Assembly: GCF_030698125.1 (NCBI RefSeq) | Contig: NZ_JAUYNV010000033.1 | Location: 95,670-159,669 of the forward strand | Direction of reading: 5' to 3' | Source of the DNA: Methyloversatilis sp. | Lineage (GTDB): Bacteria; Pseudomonadota; Gammaproteobacteria; Burkholderiales; Rhodocyclaceae | Length of the DNA stretch: 64,000 nucleotides | In this document: in pieces, positions 9,144 to 19,213 of the stretch | How positions within the stretch are numbered: position 1 is the stretch's first letter | Layout of the letters: every line of letters starts with the position of its first letter | Made by a program: the position numbers and the translations under genes | The notes under the pieces: generated by a model | What the model was told of the DNA's origin: nothing | The model's input: only the letters and a program-made list of their open reading frames with translations | The model's database searches: none

Positions 9144-10415
9144 TCAGGCCTCGCGCCCGGTGCGCGGCGTGTTCCACGTGATGGACTGTCGCGCAGGCGC
9201 AACAAACAGGTGGTGCAGCGACATGCAGGTGGTGATCGCAAGGAAGGCCCAGTAAACAAGCGGATAGAAAACGGCGTAGGGAAAGTAGCGCCAGATTCCA
9301 CGGTCATACCGGTGGTCGATCAGCGTACCCAGAGCGAGCTGTATCAGACACAGCGTGGCGATTGCCATGCCCCACAGATTGGGTAGCGGCGATGCGCCGA
9401 CCGGTGGGAAACCGATCGCCCAGGAAGCGATCCACAACGCGGTCATCGCGACGAACACGATGGCCCAGCTGATCGACAGCACCGATTCGATGAACATCGG
9501 CCACATGCGGCGGTAACGCCAGTGCAGGATGACGTCGCGATGGCGGCGCAGCACCTGCATCAGGCCGCGCGCCCAGCGCAGCCGCTGCCGGAACAGTGCC
9601 CGGAAGTGCGTCGGCACCGTCATCCACACGATGGCGTGCGGCTCGTAGCGGATGTCGTGAAAGTGGCGCTGCAGCTTCCAGGTGAGTTCGATGTCTTCGG
9701 TCGGCATGTCGGGCGAAAAGCCGCCGACCGACTGCACGGCGCTCTTGCGGAAGGCGGCCACCACGCCCGACACGGTGACGATGCGGCCCCAGATGCGCTG
9801 CGAACGTCGCAGCAGGCTGACGATGGACGTGAATTCGATCGCCTGAAGCCGGCTCAGGAAGTTGTCGACGTTGCGCACCCGCGGGTTGCCGGTGACCGCC
9901 GCGACGCGGGCACTCAGGAAGTGCGGTACCAGATGCCACAGGATGTCGGGCTCGGGTTCCGCATCGGCGTCCATGATGAGCACGATGTCGCCGCGCAGCA
10001 TCGGCAGCGCGTCGTTCAGCGCCATCGCCTTGCCTTCGTTGATGCGCTTGTCGATCAGGCGCACCCGGCCGGTCTGCACGAACGGCAGCACCTGGCGTAC
10101 CGTGCCGTCGCGGGAACCGTCATTGACCACCACGATTTCGTAGTCCGGGTAGTCGACCGCGCACACCGCGACCAGGGAGCGCGCGATCACAGCGTCTTCG
10201 TTGTGCGCCGGAATCAGTATGCTGACCGGCGGAGCGAAGCTGCGGTCGGGCGGTGTTGCGTCCGGTTCGTCACGTTCCCAGCGAAACACGAAGAACAGCG
10301 ACGTGGTGATCCACACCAGGCTGGAAATGATGGGGTAGGCAGCAAAGAAGAACAGCGCCACCGAGTAGGTTCCGGTGTACTGAAAGCTGATCAGCAGGCC
10401 TTCAAGTGGGTGCAT
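9144..10415 (-). CDS. pgaC: PgaC-like glycosyltransferase family 2 (poly-beta-1,6-GlcNAc synthase type)
   Basis: Processive inner-membrane glycosyltransferase, 423 residues. An N-terminal helix pair precedes a GT2 domain with all catalytic motifs: VNDGS (97-101), DAD (149-151), TED (239-241) and the processivity motif QRLRW (277-281). Several helices close the C-terminus. This arrangement is that of PgaC/IcaA and cellulose/hyaluronan-type synthases. The PgaD-like subunit just upstream and PgaA-like porin downstream point to a PNAG-like polymer from UDP-GlcNAc. The start lies 9 bases after the pgaD stop. A different hexosamine polymer cannot be excluded. Confidence 0.88.
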   Translation of the reverse strand: MHPLEGLLISFQYTGTYSVALFFFAAYPIISSLVWITTSLFFVFRWERDEPDATPPDRSFAPPVSILIPAHNEDAVIARSLVAVCAVDYPDYEIVVVNDGSRDGTVRQVLPFVQTGRVRLIDKRINEGKAMALNDALPMLRGDIVLIMDADAEPEPDILWHLVPHFLSARVAAVTGNPRVRNVDNFLSRLQAIEFTSIVSLLRRSQRIWGRIVTVSGVVAAFRKSAVQSVGGFSPDMPTEDIELTWKLQRHFHDIRYEPHAIVWMTVPTHFRALFRQRLRWARGLMQVLRRHRDVILHWRYRRMWPMFIESVLSISWAIVFVAMTALWIASWAIGFPPVGASPLPNLWGMAIATLCLIQLALGTLIDHRYDRGIWRYFPYAVFYPLVYWAFLAITTCMSLHHLFVAPARQSITWNTPRTGREA

Positions 10416-10424
10416 GACGGCGGG

Positions 10425-10838
10425 TCAGCCCTTGGCGAACAGTCGCGACACTCCTGGATCGACGCTGCGCGGCGCGAGGCAGCGATACAGCTTTCGGGAA
10501 TCGACGACGCCGATCACGGTGATGCGTGCGGTGCGCAGCATGTCCCAGTCGGCCACCACCGGGCGCCCGGCCCAGTCCTGCAGGTATTCGGCCTTCGTGT
10601 CGGGCAACCGGCGCCGGGGGCCCTTGAGCTTGAAAATCGCGAGGTTGTGCAGCACCCAGTACAGCGTCACCGCAGGGCTGATGACCAATGTGGCAACGAT
10701 CATCCAGGCCAGTACGCCATAGTCGGGCAGGTCGCGACCGACCAGCAGCCAGGCCCAGCCGAACAGCAGCCACCCTGCGCCGAGGACAACGACATGCACA
10801 AGCCGCTGACCCGCGCTGCGCAGGGGCTCACGGCGCAT
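10425..10838 (-). CDS. pgaD: PgaD-like small membrane subunit of polysaccharide synthase
   Basis: A 137-residue inner-membrane protein with two strong hydrophobic segments near the N-terminus and a basic cytoplasmic tail, as in PgaD, which forms the c-di-GMP-dependent synthase complex with PgaC. The ATG at 10838 overlaps the stop of the upstream PEP-CTERM gene by one base (TGATG), which indicates translational coupling. The longer reading from 10895 would run through the PEP-CTERM coding end and is rejected. Sequence conservation in this family is low, so the call rests on size, topology and position. Confidence 0.75.
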   Translation of the reverse strand: MRREPLRSAGQRLVHVVVLGAGWLLFGWAWLLVGRDLPDYGVLAWMIVATLVISPAVTLYWVLHNLAIFKLKGPRRRLPDTKAEYLQDWAGRPVVADWDMLRTARITVIGVVDSRKLYRCLAPRSVDPGVSRLFAKG

Positions 10839-11650
10839 CAGGCACGTCGCCGGGCGGCAACGGCGATCAGGCCCAGCCCACCCAGCAGCATCCACCAGGT
10901 GGCGGGTTCCGGTACCGGCAGCGGCTGCGTCAGGCTGAGCAGGTTTTCGGTCGGCACGAGCGACCAGTCGGCGGCTCCCTCACGCAACCAGCGCAGATCG
11001 ACCACGCCGGCTTCGAGCCGGTTGTAGGCGCCAAGCTGGAAGCGGTACAGGCCGACGTCGAGCAGGATGTCCTGGTCGAAGCCCAGGCGGTCACGCGGAT
11101 TCACGCCGTCCTTGACCAGCGACAGCGTCGCGCCGTCTGCGCCGTACAGGTTGAAGAAAAAGCCGTCGTCGTAAAGAACGCCGAAGTTGTAGAGGCTTTT
11201 TTCGGTGATGCGGATGTAGCCGTCGAAGCGCGACAGCCAGTTGGTCTGTGGCTCGCTCAGCGGCAGCGGCAATGTGCTGCCCCACTGAGACGAATACATG
11301 TCGTTGTAGAGCGCGTTGCCGAAATTCACCTGGCTCGCGATACCGGTCCAGCGCTCGATCACAGCGGATTGTCCGACCGGCTGGTCGATCAGCGCATGCC
11401 AGTCGGCGATGCCCCATATGCCGGTGCCCCATGCAAAGGTGGAAACCGGCTGCCCGCTGCCGAAAGTCTGCGTGGCTTCATCCCACAGCACGGTGCTGCC
11501 CTGCCAGTTGTCATCGATCTTGACGAACAGCGCATCGGAGCCGCCACCCGTGCCATAACTTCCGGGCAGTGCAGGGGCCAGGTCGACGGCGAAGGCGGCG
11601 AGCGGTGCCGCCAAGGCCGTCGCCAGCAATGACGAGAGTGATTTTTTCAT
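10838..11650 (-). CDS. PEP-CTERM sorting-domain protein, first gene of exopolysaccharide operon
   Basis: Secreted protein of 270 residues: N-terminal signal peptide (MKKSLSSLLATALAAPLAAF) and a C-terminal PEP-CTERM tripartite tag, PVPEPATWWMLLGGLGL then an arginine cluster. Exosortase recognises this tag and anchors or releases the protein at the cell surface. The middle contains a stretch (around FDGYIRITEKSLYNFGVLYD) that resembles PA14-like beta-sandwich carbohydrate-binding domains; this is a tentative reading. It leads the operon with pgaD-, pgaC- and pgaA-like genes and is coupled to pgaD through a one-base overlap. It may bind or organise the exported polymer. No exosortase gene lies in this window. 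Confidence 0.88.
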   Translation of the reverse strand: MKKSLSSLLATALAAPLAAFAVDLAPALPGSYGTGGGSDALFVKIDDNWQGSTVLWDEATQTFGSGQPVSTFAWGTGIWGIADWHALIDQPVGQSAVIERWTGIASQVNFGNALYNDMYSSQWGSTLPLPLSEPQTNWLSRFDGYIRITEKSLYNFGVLYDDGFFFNLYGADGATLSLVKDGVNPRDRLGFDQDILLDVGLYRFQLGAYNRLEAGVVDLRWLREGAADWSLVPTENLLSLTQPLPVPEPATWWMLLGGLGLIAVAARRRA

Positions 11651-12047
11651 GAATGTGGTGTCCGGATTGAGCGAAGTCCTGCAGCATCGGACGCGTGCGT
11701 TACTGCGCCATGACTGCGTTTCGGACCGATTATGTAATACAACTTAGGTTATGTGTCTGCCGGAAGGCAGGACACCCGTCACAGCGGTCGTCGTGCAGGC
11801 CTGCGGGAATGCCAACTATTGTTACAACGAGCCTGCCGGACCGCATTCGGGCGCTGTGGTCGGGCGCGGCAGCGCATGCTCGCACCAGGTTGGCACTCGC
11901 ACGCCGCACCCTCCGGGTCCGTTCTGCACCGCGTCGACGCTGCCGTTATACTTCGCCGCGATTTGTGTACGGCCGACATCCTCCTGCGCCAGGCCGGCAG
12001 ATGTGTCCGCGCCAACACACCGTTCAATACCCAGTGACCGTCACGCC
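11651..12047. other. Divergent intergenic region between polysaccharide operon and serC
   Basis: About 400 bases separate two divergent transcription units and must hold both promoters. There is an AT-richer patch at about 11728-11750 that could contain a promoter, but I see no operator palindrome, riboswitch or RNA gene that I can defend. Open frames here are extensions of serC or its antisense without codon bias. Confidence 0.5.
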
Positions 12048-13214
12048 ATGACCGCCGAAAAGCCCCTGATCCGTCCGTTGCGGCCCTCTTTTTCTTCCGG
12101 GCCGTGCGTGAAGCGCCCCGGCTGGACGCCGGCGGCGCTGGGCGATGCGTTCATCGGCCGTTCGCACCGTGCACCGCAGGGTCTGGCCAGGCTGAAAGAG
12201 GTCATCGACCTCAGCCGTGCCGTACTCGGCGTGCCTGACGACTACCGGATCGCCATCGTGCCCGGCTCGGATACCGGCGCGGTCGAAATGGCGCTGTGGT
12301 CGCTGCTCGGCGAACGCGACGTCGACTGTCTGGCGTGGGAAACCTTCGGCCAGAGCTGGGTGACGGACGTCGACAGCGTGTTGAAACTGGCGGGCGCCCG
12401 AACGTTTGTCGCACCGTTCGGCAGCCTGCCCGACCTGAACGCCGTCAGCTGGGAGCACGACGTGGTGTTCACGTGGAACGGCACGACCAGCGGCGTGCGC
12501 GTGCCGCACGGCGACTGGATTGCCGACGACCGCAGCGGCCTGTCGATCTGCGACGCCACGTCGGCCGCCTTTGCGATGGAGCTGCCGTGGCCGAAGCTCG
12601 ACGTGACCACGTGGTCATGGCAGAAGGTGCTCGGCGGCGAGGCTGCGCACGGCATGATCGTGCTCAGCCCGCGCGCGGTCGAGCGGCTCGAGCGCCATGT
12701 GCCTGCGTGGCCGGTGCCGAAGCTGTTCCGCATGACCAACAAGGCGGGCCTGATCGAAGACCTTTTTGCCGGCAGCACGATCAACACGCCGTCGATGCTG
12801 TGTGTCGAGGATCAGATCGATGCGCTGCGCTGGGCGGCGTCCGTCGGCGGTCTGCCCGGTCTGATCGCGCGCAGCCTGGCCAGCTTCGACGTGCTGGCGC
12901 GCTGGATCGATCGCAGTCACTGGGCGGCCTTCCTGGCCGAACACCCGGCGACCCGCTCGAACACCTCGGTCTGTCTGAAGATTGTTGATCCGTGGTTCAC
13001 CGAGCAGCCGCCGGCCACGCAGTGGGCGCGGGTACGCCGCATGTGCGCGCTGCTCGAACAGGAAGAGGCCGCCTTCGACGTTGCGGCCTACCGCGATGCG
13101 CCACCCGGCTTCCGCATCTGGTGCGGCGCCACGGTTGACGTCGCCGATGTCGTCGCCCTGACGCCCTGGCTGGATTGGGCCTATGAAACCGTGAAGCAGG
13201 AATCCTCCGAATGA
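12048..13214 (+). CDS. serC: Phosphoserine aminotransferase, Methanosarcina-type
   Basis: PLP-dependent enzyme converting 3-phosphohydroxypyruvate and glutamate to phosphoserine and 2-oxoglutarate in the serine pathway. The 388-residue sequence matches the alternative (Methanosarcina-type) SerC subfamily: N-terminal RPSFSSGPCVKRPGW, IVPGSDTGAVEMALWSLLG, and the presumed PLP lysine in TTWSWQKVLGGE. The ATG at 12048 begins where family similarity begins; the open frame upstream to 11751 has no family match. It overlaps the phosphatase gene by 4 bases, giving a two-gene serine operon. Any serA is outside the window. Confidence 0.88.
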   Translation: MTAEKPLIRPLRPSFSSGPCVKRPGWTPAALGDAFIGRSHRAPQGLARLKEVIDLSRAVLGVPDDYRIAIVPGSDTGAVEMALWSLLGERDVDCLAWETFGQSWVTDVDSVLKLAGARTFVAPFGSLPDLNAVSWEHDVVFTWNGTTSGVRVPHGDWIADDRSGLSICDATSAAFAMELPWPKLDVTTWSWQKVLGGEAAHGMIVLSPRAVERLERHVPAWPVPKLFRMTNKAGLIEDLFAGSTINTPSMLCVEDQIDALRWAASVGGLPGLIARSLASFDVLARWIDRSHWAAFLAEHPATRSNTSVCLKIVDPWFTEQPPATQWARVRRMCALLEQEEAAFDVAAYRDAPPGFRIWCGATVDVADVVALTPWLDWAYETVKQESSE

Positions 13215-13888
13215 ACCGCGCCATCCTGTTCGACTGTGACAGCACGCTGTCGACGATTGAAGGCATCGACGTGCTGGCCGAACAGGCCGGTGTGGTCGAT
13301 CAGGTCGTGCCGCTGACCACCGCGGCGATGGACGGCCGGCTGAAACTCGAAGACGCCTACGCGGCGCGACTGGACCTGATACGCCCGGACGCCGCCGCCA
13401 TCGAGGCGCTCGGCCAGCACTACATCGATACGCGGGTGGCGGGCGCGTGCAAGGCGGTCGCCGCACTGCGCGCACTGGGCTGGCAGGTGCATGTGGTCAG
13501 TGGTGGCATCCGGCAGGCGGTGCTGGCGCTGGCGCGCCATCTCGGCGTGCCGGACGAGCGCGTGCATGCGGTCGACCTGCAGTTCGACGAAGCCGGTGCT
13601 TACGCCGGCTTCGACCGCAGTTCTCCTCTGGCGCGCAGTGGCGGCAAGGCCGAGGTGTGCCGGGCGGTGCTGGGCGAGGTGGACAGCGTCGTCATGGTGG
13701 GCGACGGCATCACCGATCTGGAAGCCGGCGACGCCGGTGCAACGGTGATCGGCTTCGGCGGTGTCGTGCGGCGCGACATCGTCGCGCGCCGCGCGCATCA
13801 CTTCATCGATCGTGCCGACCTGCGGGAAGTCGTGAAGCTGGTCGCCACACCGGAAGAATTCGACCGCGTCGACCTGCTGCTGCGCTGA
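13211..13888 (+). CDS. serB: Phosphoserine phosphatase-like HAD hydrolase
   Basis: Haloacid dehalogenase-superfamily phosphatase of 225 residues, predicted to release serine from phosphoserine. Motif I is DCDST (residues 8-12), with the nucleophile Asp8 and acid/base Asp10. Motif II is the Ser in VVSGG, and motif III/IV is the Lys in GGKAE and VGDGITDLEA. The cap region is small, as in SerB. It starts within the serC stop (ATGA-type overlap), so the two enzymes are coupled and act consecutively. Without that context it could be another small HAD phosphatase, but the neighbourhood makes SerB the best reading. Confidence 0.87.
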   Translation: MNRAILFDCDSTLSTIEGIDVLAEQAGVVDQVVPLTTAAMDGRLKLEDAYAARLDLIRPDAAAIEALGQHYIDTRVAGACKAVAALRALGWQVHVVSGGIRQAVLALARHLGVPDERVHAVDLQFDEAGAYAGFDRSSPLARSGGKAEVCRAVLGEVDSVVMVGDGITDLEAGDAGATVIGFGGVVRRDIVARRAHHFIDRADLREVVKLVATPEEFDRVDLLLR

Positions 13889-13891
13889 GCG

Positions 13892-14344
13892 TCAGCGCGC
13901 CGCGCCGGTGCGGCGCAGCGGCCCGAAGCACTGCTTCACCTCCGGTGCCACGCACACGATGTGCTGGTCACCCTCCGGGTTGAACTTCACGTACACGGTG
14001 TAAAGCCGGTTCGTGTCGTCTTCTTTCGAGCCCGCGCAATCCGTGCCGCCGTGGTCCTTCAGGATGGTCGCCTCCAGCTTGTAGAAGCCGGTGTCCGATC
14101 CCTTCGGATCGAATACATACGCCATTTCGCTGCGCTCTTCGCCGCTGTGCACCGAACCGCTGCCATCGATGCGGTACTCGTAGGTTTCGCTGCACTGCGC
14201 CGGATCGGTCCAGCTCCAGGCACCAGCGAGCTGCGGCACGGGCGAGGCTGCGCGCTCGGCATCGGCCGGGACGGCCAGGGCGGTCTGTGCGGCAAGCAGG
14301 CCGAAGGACAGCAGGCAGGCGAGCTTCAGGGAAGTTGAGGGCAT
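13892..14344 (-). CDS. Secreted hypothetical protein
   Basis: A 150-residue protein of unrecognised family. The ATG at 14344 has GGAG upstream and is followed by a clear signal peptide (KLACLLSFGLLAAQTALA). The mature part begins with an AGAWSWTDPAQCSETYEY segment and contains four cysteines (in AQCSE, TDCAG, IVCVA and KQCFG), so two disulfides are possible. Its pattern suggests a small beta-rich periplasmic domain. It converges with serB, their stops 3 bases apart. No function can be assigned. Confidence 0.75.
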   Translation of the reverse strand: MPSTSLKLACLLSFGLLAAQTALAVPADAERAASPVPQLAGAWSWTDPAQCSETYEYRIDGSGSVHSGEERSEMAYVFDPKGSDTGFYKLEATILKDHGGTDCAGSKEDDTNRLYTVYVKFNPEGDQHIVCVAPEVKQCFGPLRRTGAAR

Positions 14345-14545
14345 GATGGACTCCGTTGCGGGACGTGTGGGTGATCGGCTGGACGACGCATTCTGGCAAT
14401 CGCTGCATTTTCCGACACGGGCGCCGTGCACGAGTTCGTGCGGAGCGGAACGATTTCGCGCGGCGATGTCGAAATGCCGGGATATCTTCCCAGACATGGC
14501 GCTTTACCCGAAACCGGCGCCTACCGAGCCCCGAAGGATGCACAC

Positions 14546-15097
14546 ATGGTTGACAGCGCAATCATTGCCCACCTGTTCAGCGTGGCGGCAGCCCTGTCGG
14601 GTTACCCGGCGATAGCCGAACCGGATCGACCGCTGCTGCGGCTCATGACGCCCGCGGCGCTGGTCGAGGAAGTGTGCCCGGACGCGCCGTCGGAGTGCGA
14701 GGAACTGGTCGCCTTGTACGACCGTGAGCGCCACCAGGTGCTGATACGCTCGGATCTTGACCTGCAGGACGCAGCCGACAATTCCTTCCTGGTGCACGAG
14801 TTCGTCCATGTGCTCGAAGCGCGTCAGAAGGGGGCGGCGTATCAGCAGGACTGCATGGCCACGCTGCGTTCCGAGCGCGAAGCCTACCGCGCGCAGAACA
14901 TCTATCTCGACCGCGAGGGGCGCCTGGAACGGCATGGCGGCATGCTCGCCCACCGCGTGTGTGCGGCCGACCAGCCGGGCGGCAGCGGCACCATGAAACT
15001 CGAAATGGCGCCCGCCGGCCCGCGCGATGAACAGGCGCTCGAAGCTTTCATGCAGGACCTGAACCGGCGCGACGCGTCACCGGCGCTGCGCCGGTGA
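14546..15097 (+). CDS. Putative HExxH zinc metallopeptidase-like protein (DUF6647-like)
   Basis: A 183-residue protein with HEFVHVLE, an HExxH zinc-peptidase motif, at roughly residues 91-98. It appears to have an N-terminal signal or anchor segment (MVDSAIIAHLFSVAAALSGY). Cysteines in the EVCPDAPSECEE segment and elsewhere fit a secreted protein. The ATG at 14546 has GAAGGA 7 bases upstream and precedes the hydrophobic segment; the frame is open further upstream without sense. The resemblance to the DUF6647 family is a tentative recollection. It is divergent from the secreted protein at 13892-14344 and converges with the large dehydrogenase. Confidence 0.72.
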   Translation: MVDSAIIAHLFSVAAALSGYPAIAEPDRPLLRLMTPAALVEEVCPDAPSECEELVALYDRERHQVLIRSDLDLQDAADNSFLVHEFVHVLEARQKGAAYQQDCMATLRSEREAYRAQNIYLDREGRLERHGGMLAHRVCAADQPGGSGTMKLEMAPAGPRDEQALEAFMQDLNRRDASPALRR

Positions 15098-15113
15098 CGG
15101 TCGACCGGCGGCG

Positions 15114-18100
15114 TCACAGCAGTACGCGCTCGATGCCGCCGTTGTTGGCCTGGTCGATGTAGCGCTCCGCCCAGTCGGCGCCGAGCAGGTGGCGCGCCAT
15201 TTCGACCACGATGTAGTCGGCCTGCGTGGCGCTGTCGTTGTCGTACCGTGACAGGCCCTGCAGGCAGGACGGGCAGGACGTCAGGATCTTCACGTCCCCC
15301 TTGAAACCGTCCGCGCGTTGCACGTCGGCGCCCTTGCGCATCTCTTCTTCCTTGCGGAAGCGCACCTGGGTGGAAATGTCCGGCCGGCTGACTGCCAGCG
15401 TGCCGCTTTCGCCGCAGCAGCGATCGTTCAGCGTCACCTTCGAACCGTCCGCCGTGCCGATCAGCTGATTGACCACCTTGAGCGGCGCGTGCGTTTTCAT
15501 CGGCGTGTGGCAGGGGTCGTGATACATGTAGCGCACGCCTTCGACGCCTTCGAGCTTCAGGCCCTTTTCCATCAGGTACTCGTGGATGTCGAGCAACCGG
15601 CAGCCGGGGAAGATCTTGTCGAATTCGTACTTCTGCAACTGGTCCATGCAGGTGCCGCAGGACACGATGACCGTCTTGATGTCGAGATAATTCAGCGTGT
15701 TGGCCACACGGTGGAACAGCACGCGATTCGACGTGCTGATCTGCTGGCCCTTCTCGGCTTCGCCGCCGGCGGTCTGCGGATAGCCGCAGCACAGATAGCC
15801 CGGCGGCAGCACGGTCTGCGCGCCGACGTGGTACAGCATCGCCTGCGTGGCCAGCCCGACCTGCGAAAACAGCCGTTCCGAACCGCAGCCGGGGAAGTAG
15901 AACACCGCTTCCTGCTCTTCCGACGCGCGCTTCGGATTGCGGATGACCGGCACGATGGCCGCGTCCTCGATGTCGAGCAGCGCGCGCGAGGTGCGTTTCG
16001 GCAGCTTGCCCGGCATCGGCTTGTTGATGAAGTGGATCACCTGCGCCTTGATCGGCGGCCGACCGAGTGTCGGCGGCGGGTTCTTCGTCTGCCGGTCGAT
16101 CAGGCCGAGCGCCTTGCCCACCGTGTGGCCGAGCCGCTGCGCCTTGTAGCCGATACCCATCATCGCCACGCGCAGTGCCTTGATGGTGGCCGGATCGGTC
16201 GCGTTCAGGAAGGCCATCGACGCTGCCGTGCCCGGGTTGAACTTGCGCTTGCCCTGCTTGCGCAGCGCGTTGCGCATGGCGATCGACACGTCGCCGAAGT
16301 CGATGTCGACCGGACAGGGGTTGGCGCACTTGTGGCACACCGTGCAGTGGTCGGCGACGTCGCTGAATTCGTCGAAGTGGCGCAGCGACACGCCGCGCCG
16401 CGTCTGTTCTTCGTACAGGAAGGCCTCGATCAGCAGCGAGGTGGCGAGGATCTTGTTGCGCGGCGAGTACAGCAGGTTGGCGCGCGGCACATGGGTCGAA
16501 CACACCGGCTTGCACTTGCCGCAGCGCAGGCAGTCCTTGATCGACGTGGCGATCTGGCCGACGTCGCTCATTTCCATGATCAGCGATTCGGTGCCGAGCA
16601 GCGAGAACGACGGCGTATAGGCGCGCGACAGGTCACCACCCGGCAGCAGCTTGCCGGCGTTGAAATGGCCATCCGGATCGACGCGCCGCTTGTAGTCGAT
16701 GAAAGGTGCCAGTTCGTCGTCGGTCAGGAATTCCAGCTTGGTGATGCCGATGCCGTGCTCGCCCGAAATGACGCCACCGAGCGAACGCGCCAGCGCCATG
16801 ATGCGGGCGACCGCCGCATTGGCTTCCTGCAGCATGTCGTAGTTGTCGGAATTCACCGGGATGTTGGTGTGCACATTGCCGTCGCCGGCGTGCATGTGCA
16901 GCGCGACGAACACCCGGCTGCGCAGAACGGCCTTCTGTTCGGCCTCGATGCGTTCGAGGATGGGCCGGTACATCGCACCGTCGAAAATCTCTTCCAGCAG
17001 CGGCTTCAATTCGCGCTTCCACGACACGCGCACCGAATAGTCCTGCAGCCGGTGGAACAGCGTCGGCGACGCCGCCCGGTTGAGCAGCGGACCGACTTCG
17101 ACACCGAGCGAGCGAATGATTGCCTCGGCACGTTCCAGCGGCATGTCTAGGTTGTCGCGCAGCCACTGCCAGCGTCCGCGCACTGCGGCCACCTGCTGCA
17201 GCGCCTGCGTGCGGCGGTCGCCGAGCAGCTGGTCGGCGTCGATGTTGGCGTCACCCGCGTGCAGCGGCAGCTCGCCGCGCAGCAGCGTCACCAGTGCATC
17301 GCAGAAGCGCAGCTTGCTGGCGATCGACAGTTCGATGTTGATGCGTTCGATGCCGTCGCAATAGTCACCCATGCGCGGCAGCGGAATCACCACGTCTTCG
17401 TTGATCTTGAACGCGTTGGTGTGGCGCGCGATGGCGGCGGTGCGGGCGCGGTCGAGCCAGAAGGTCTTGCGCGATTCGGCCGACACCGCGATGAAGCCTT
17501 CGGCGCCGCGCTGGTTGCACAGGCGCACGACTTCCGACGCGGCCGCCATCACCGTCGTTTCGTCGTCGCCGACGATGTCGCCGATCAGCACCATCTTCGG
17601 CCGGCCGTGGCGGCGCGCCTTGGTGGCGTAACCGACGGCACGCACATAGCGCTCGTCGAGGTGCTCGAGGCCCGCGAGCAGCACGCGCGCATTGCCGGCC
17701 TTGGGCAGGGCGTCGAGGTAATCCTTGATTTCGACGATCGCCGGCACTGCCTCGCGCACCTGGCCGAAAAATTCGAGACAGACGGTGCGGGTGACCGGCG
17801 GCAGCTTGTGCAGGATCCAGCGCGCGCTGGTGATCAGGCCGTCGCACCCTTCCTTCTGCACACCGGGCAGGCCGGACAGGAATTTGTCGGTGACGTCCTT
17901 GCCGAGGCCTTCCTTGCGGAAACGCGCGCCAGGCACTTCGAGCGTTTCGGCATCGCCGCGCGGCGTCCTGCCATCGGCCTCGAAGTGCTGGATGGAAAAG
18001 CGCACCAGCGCCGCGTCGTGGATCTTGCCGAGATTGTGGTCGAGCCGGGTCACTTCGAGCGGAAAGCCGTCGGCATCGACCATGCGCCAGCTCGCGAGGT

Positions 18101-19055
18101 TGTCGAGCGCGGTGCCCCACAGCACGGCCTTCTTGCCGCCGGCATTGGTCGCGATGTTGCCGCCGATGCACGAGGCGTCGGCCGACGTCGGATCACAGGC
18201 GAACACCAGTCCGGCGTGTTCCGCCGCGTCCATCACGCGTCGCGTCACCACGCCGGCGCCGGTGCGGATGGTGGCGTAGGGCGTTGCCAGACCGGGCAGC
18301 ACGGTCGATTCGACCGGTCCGATATCGATCAGCTTTTCGGTATTGATGACCGCCGACGTCGCGGTCAGCGGCACCGCGCTGCCGGTGTATCCGGTACCGC
18401 CGCCGCGCGGGATGATGGTCAGCCCGAGTTCGATGCAGCCGCGTACCAGCGGCGCAATTTCATCTTCGGTATCCGGATACAGCACGACCATCGGGTATTC
18501 GACCCGCCAGTCGGTGGCATCGGTCACGTGCGACACGCGCGCCAGGCCGTCAAAGGCGATGTTCGCCTCTCGCGTGTGGCGCCCGAGCACCTTGACGATG
18601 CGCCGGCGCAGCGCGCGCACGGTGGCGAAATGCGCCGCGAACGCGTCAACCGCGGCGCGCGCGGCCAGCAGCAGCTCGCCCACCTTGCGGTCGCGTTCCA
18701 GCGTCGCCGCATCACCACTGCGCTGGCGGCGCTGCTCGATCTCGCCCAGTCGATGGTGCATTGCACCGACCAGCGCAGCCTGCCGCTTCGGATTGTCGAG
18801 CAGGTCGTCTTCGAGGTAGGGATTGCGCTGCACCACCCAGATGTCGCCCAGCACTTCGTACAACATGCGCGCGGAGCGGCCGGTCAGACGTTCGCCGCGC
18901 AGGCTGGCGAGCGTGTCCCACAGCGGCGCACCGAGCAGCCGGATCACGATTTCGCGATCGGACAGCGAGGTGTAGTTGTACGGTATTTCGCGCAGTCGGG
19001 TAGGTTCGCGCGAAGCTTGCAAATCGATGAGCGCGGTAGCGGATTCCATCAACAA
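15114..19055 (-). CDS. DUF3683 FAD-linked dehydrogenase fused to Fe-S and CCG domains
   Basis: A 1313-residue fused flavo-iron-sulfur oxidoreductase. An N-terminal DUF3683-type region (about 1-175) leads into a PCMH FAD-binding domain with [10 protein letters not shown] (216-225), an FAD-oxidase C domain with [14 protein letters not shown] (about 720-733) and GEHGIG (765-770), and two 4Fe-4S motifs (Cys842, 845, 848, 852 and Cys904, 907, 910, 914). Two CCG (heterodisulfide-reductase-like) cysteine-rich domains end it, with [25 protein letters not shown] and SCPSCLQG. This is a GlcD-plus-GlpC-like fusion, expected to oxidise a D-2-hydroxyacid (D-lactate, glycolate or D-2-hydroxyglutarate) and feed quinones. 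The substrate is not readable. ATGs at 19055 and 19049 are both possible starts. Confidence 0.9.
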   Translation of the reverse strand: MLMESATALIDLQASREPTRLREIPYNYTSLSDREIVIRLLGAPLWDTLASLRGERLTGRSARMLYEVLGDIWVVQRNPYLEDDLLDNPKRQAALVGAMHHRLGEIEQRRQRSGDAATLERDRKVGELLLAARAAVDAFAAHFATVRALRRRIVKVLGRHTREANIAFDGLARVSHVTDATDWRVEYPMVVLYPDTEDEIAPLVRGCIELGLTIIPRGGGTGYTGSAVPLTATSAVINTEKLIDIGPVESTVLPGLATPYATIRTGAGVVTRRVMDAAEHAGLVFACDPTSADASCIGGNIATNAGGKKAVLWGTALDNLASWRMVDADGFPLEVTRLDHNLGKIHDAALVRFSIQHFEADGRTPRGDAETLEVPGARFRKEGLGKDVTDKFLSGLPGVQKEGCDGLITSARWILHKLPPVTRTVCLEFFGQVREAVPAIVEIKDYLDALPKAGNARVLLAGLEHLDERYVRAVGYATKARRHGRPKMVLIGDIVGDDETTVMAAASEVVRLCNQRGAEGFIAVSAESRKTFWLDRARTAAIARHTNAFKINEDVVIPLPRMGDYCDGIERINIELSIASKLRFCDALVTLLRGELPLHAGDANIDADQLLGDRRTQALQQVAAVRGRWQWLRDNLDMPLERAEAIIRSLGVEVGPLLNRAASPTLFHRLQDYSVRVSWKRELKPLLEEIFDGAMYRPILERIEAEQKAVLRSRVFVALHMHAGDGNVHTNIPVNSDNYDMLQEANAAVARIMALARSLGGVISGEHGIGITKLEFLTDDELAPFIDYKRRVDPDGHFNAGKLLPGGDLSRAYTPSFSLLGTESLIMEMSDVGQIATSIKDCLRCGKCKPVCSTHVPRANLLYSPRNKILATSLLIEAFLYEEQTRRGVSLRHFDEFSDVADHCTVCHKCANPCPVDIDFGDVSIAMRNALRKQGKRKFNPGTAASMAFLNATDPATIKALRVAMMGIGYKAQRLGHTVGKALGLIDRQTKNPPPTLGRPPIKAQVIHFINKPMPGKLPKRTSRALLDIEDAAIVPVIRNPKRASEEQEAVFYFPGCGSERLFSQVGLATQAMLYHVGAQTVLPPGYLCCGYPQTAGGEAEKGQQISTSNRVLFHRVANTLNYLDIKTVIVSCGTCMDQLQKYEFDKIFPGCRLLDIHEYLMEKGLKLEGVEGVRYMYHDPCHTPMKTHAPLKVVNQLIGTADGSKVTLNDRCCGESGTLAVSRPDISTQVRFRKEEEMRKGADVQRADGFKGDVKILTSCPSCLQGLSRYDNDSATQADYIVVEMARHLLGADWAERYIDQANNGGIERVLL

Positions 19056-19213
19056 GCCGTGTAGAGATTCGGGGACGCATTATACGTCCGCTGGTTGTGC
19101 ACTGCGCCAGACTGGAAACGATATGCGCCGATAACCGTCCACCGGCAGTCCGCATTGCTGCCCGGACCGGACTTTCGCCGGTCCGCCGCTTCACTTCGAC
19201 TTCAGGATGTCTC

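Noticed and set aside
11651..12047. Sigma-54 type promoter (TGGCAC-N5-TTGC), often found before PEP-CTERM genes
   Set aside because: No match to the GG and GC elements on the minus strand upstream of 11650.
15318..19064. Two + strand frames of about 600 codons opposite the FAD dehydrogenase
   Set aside because: Composition typical of antisense reading; the minus-strand gene has complete catalytic motifs.
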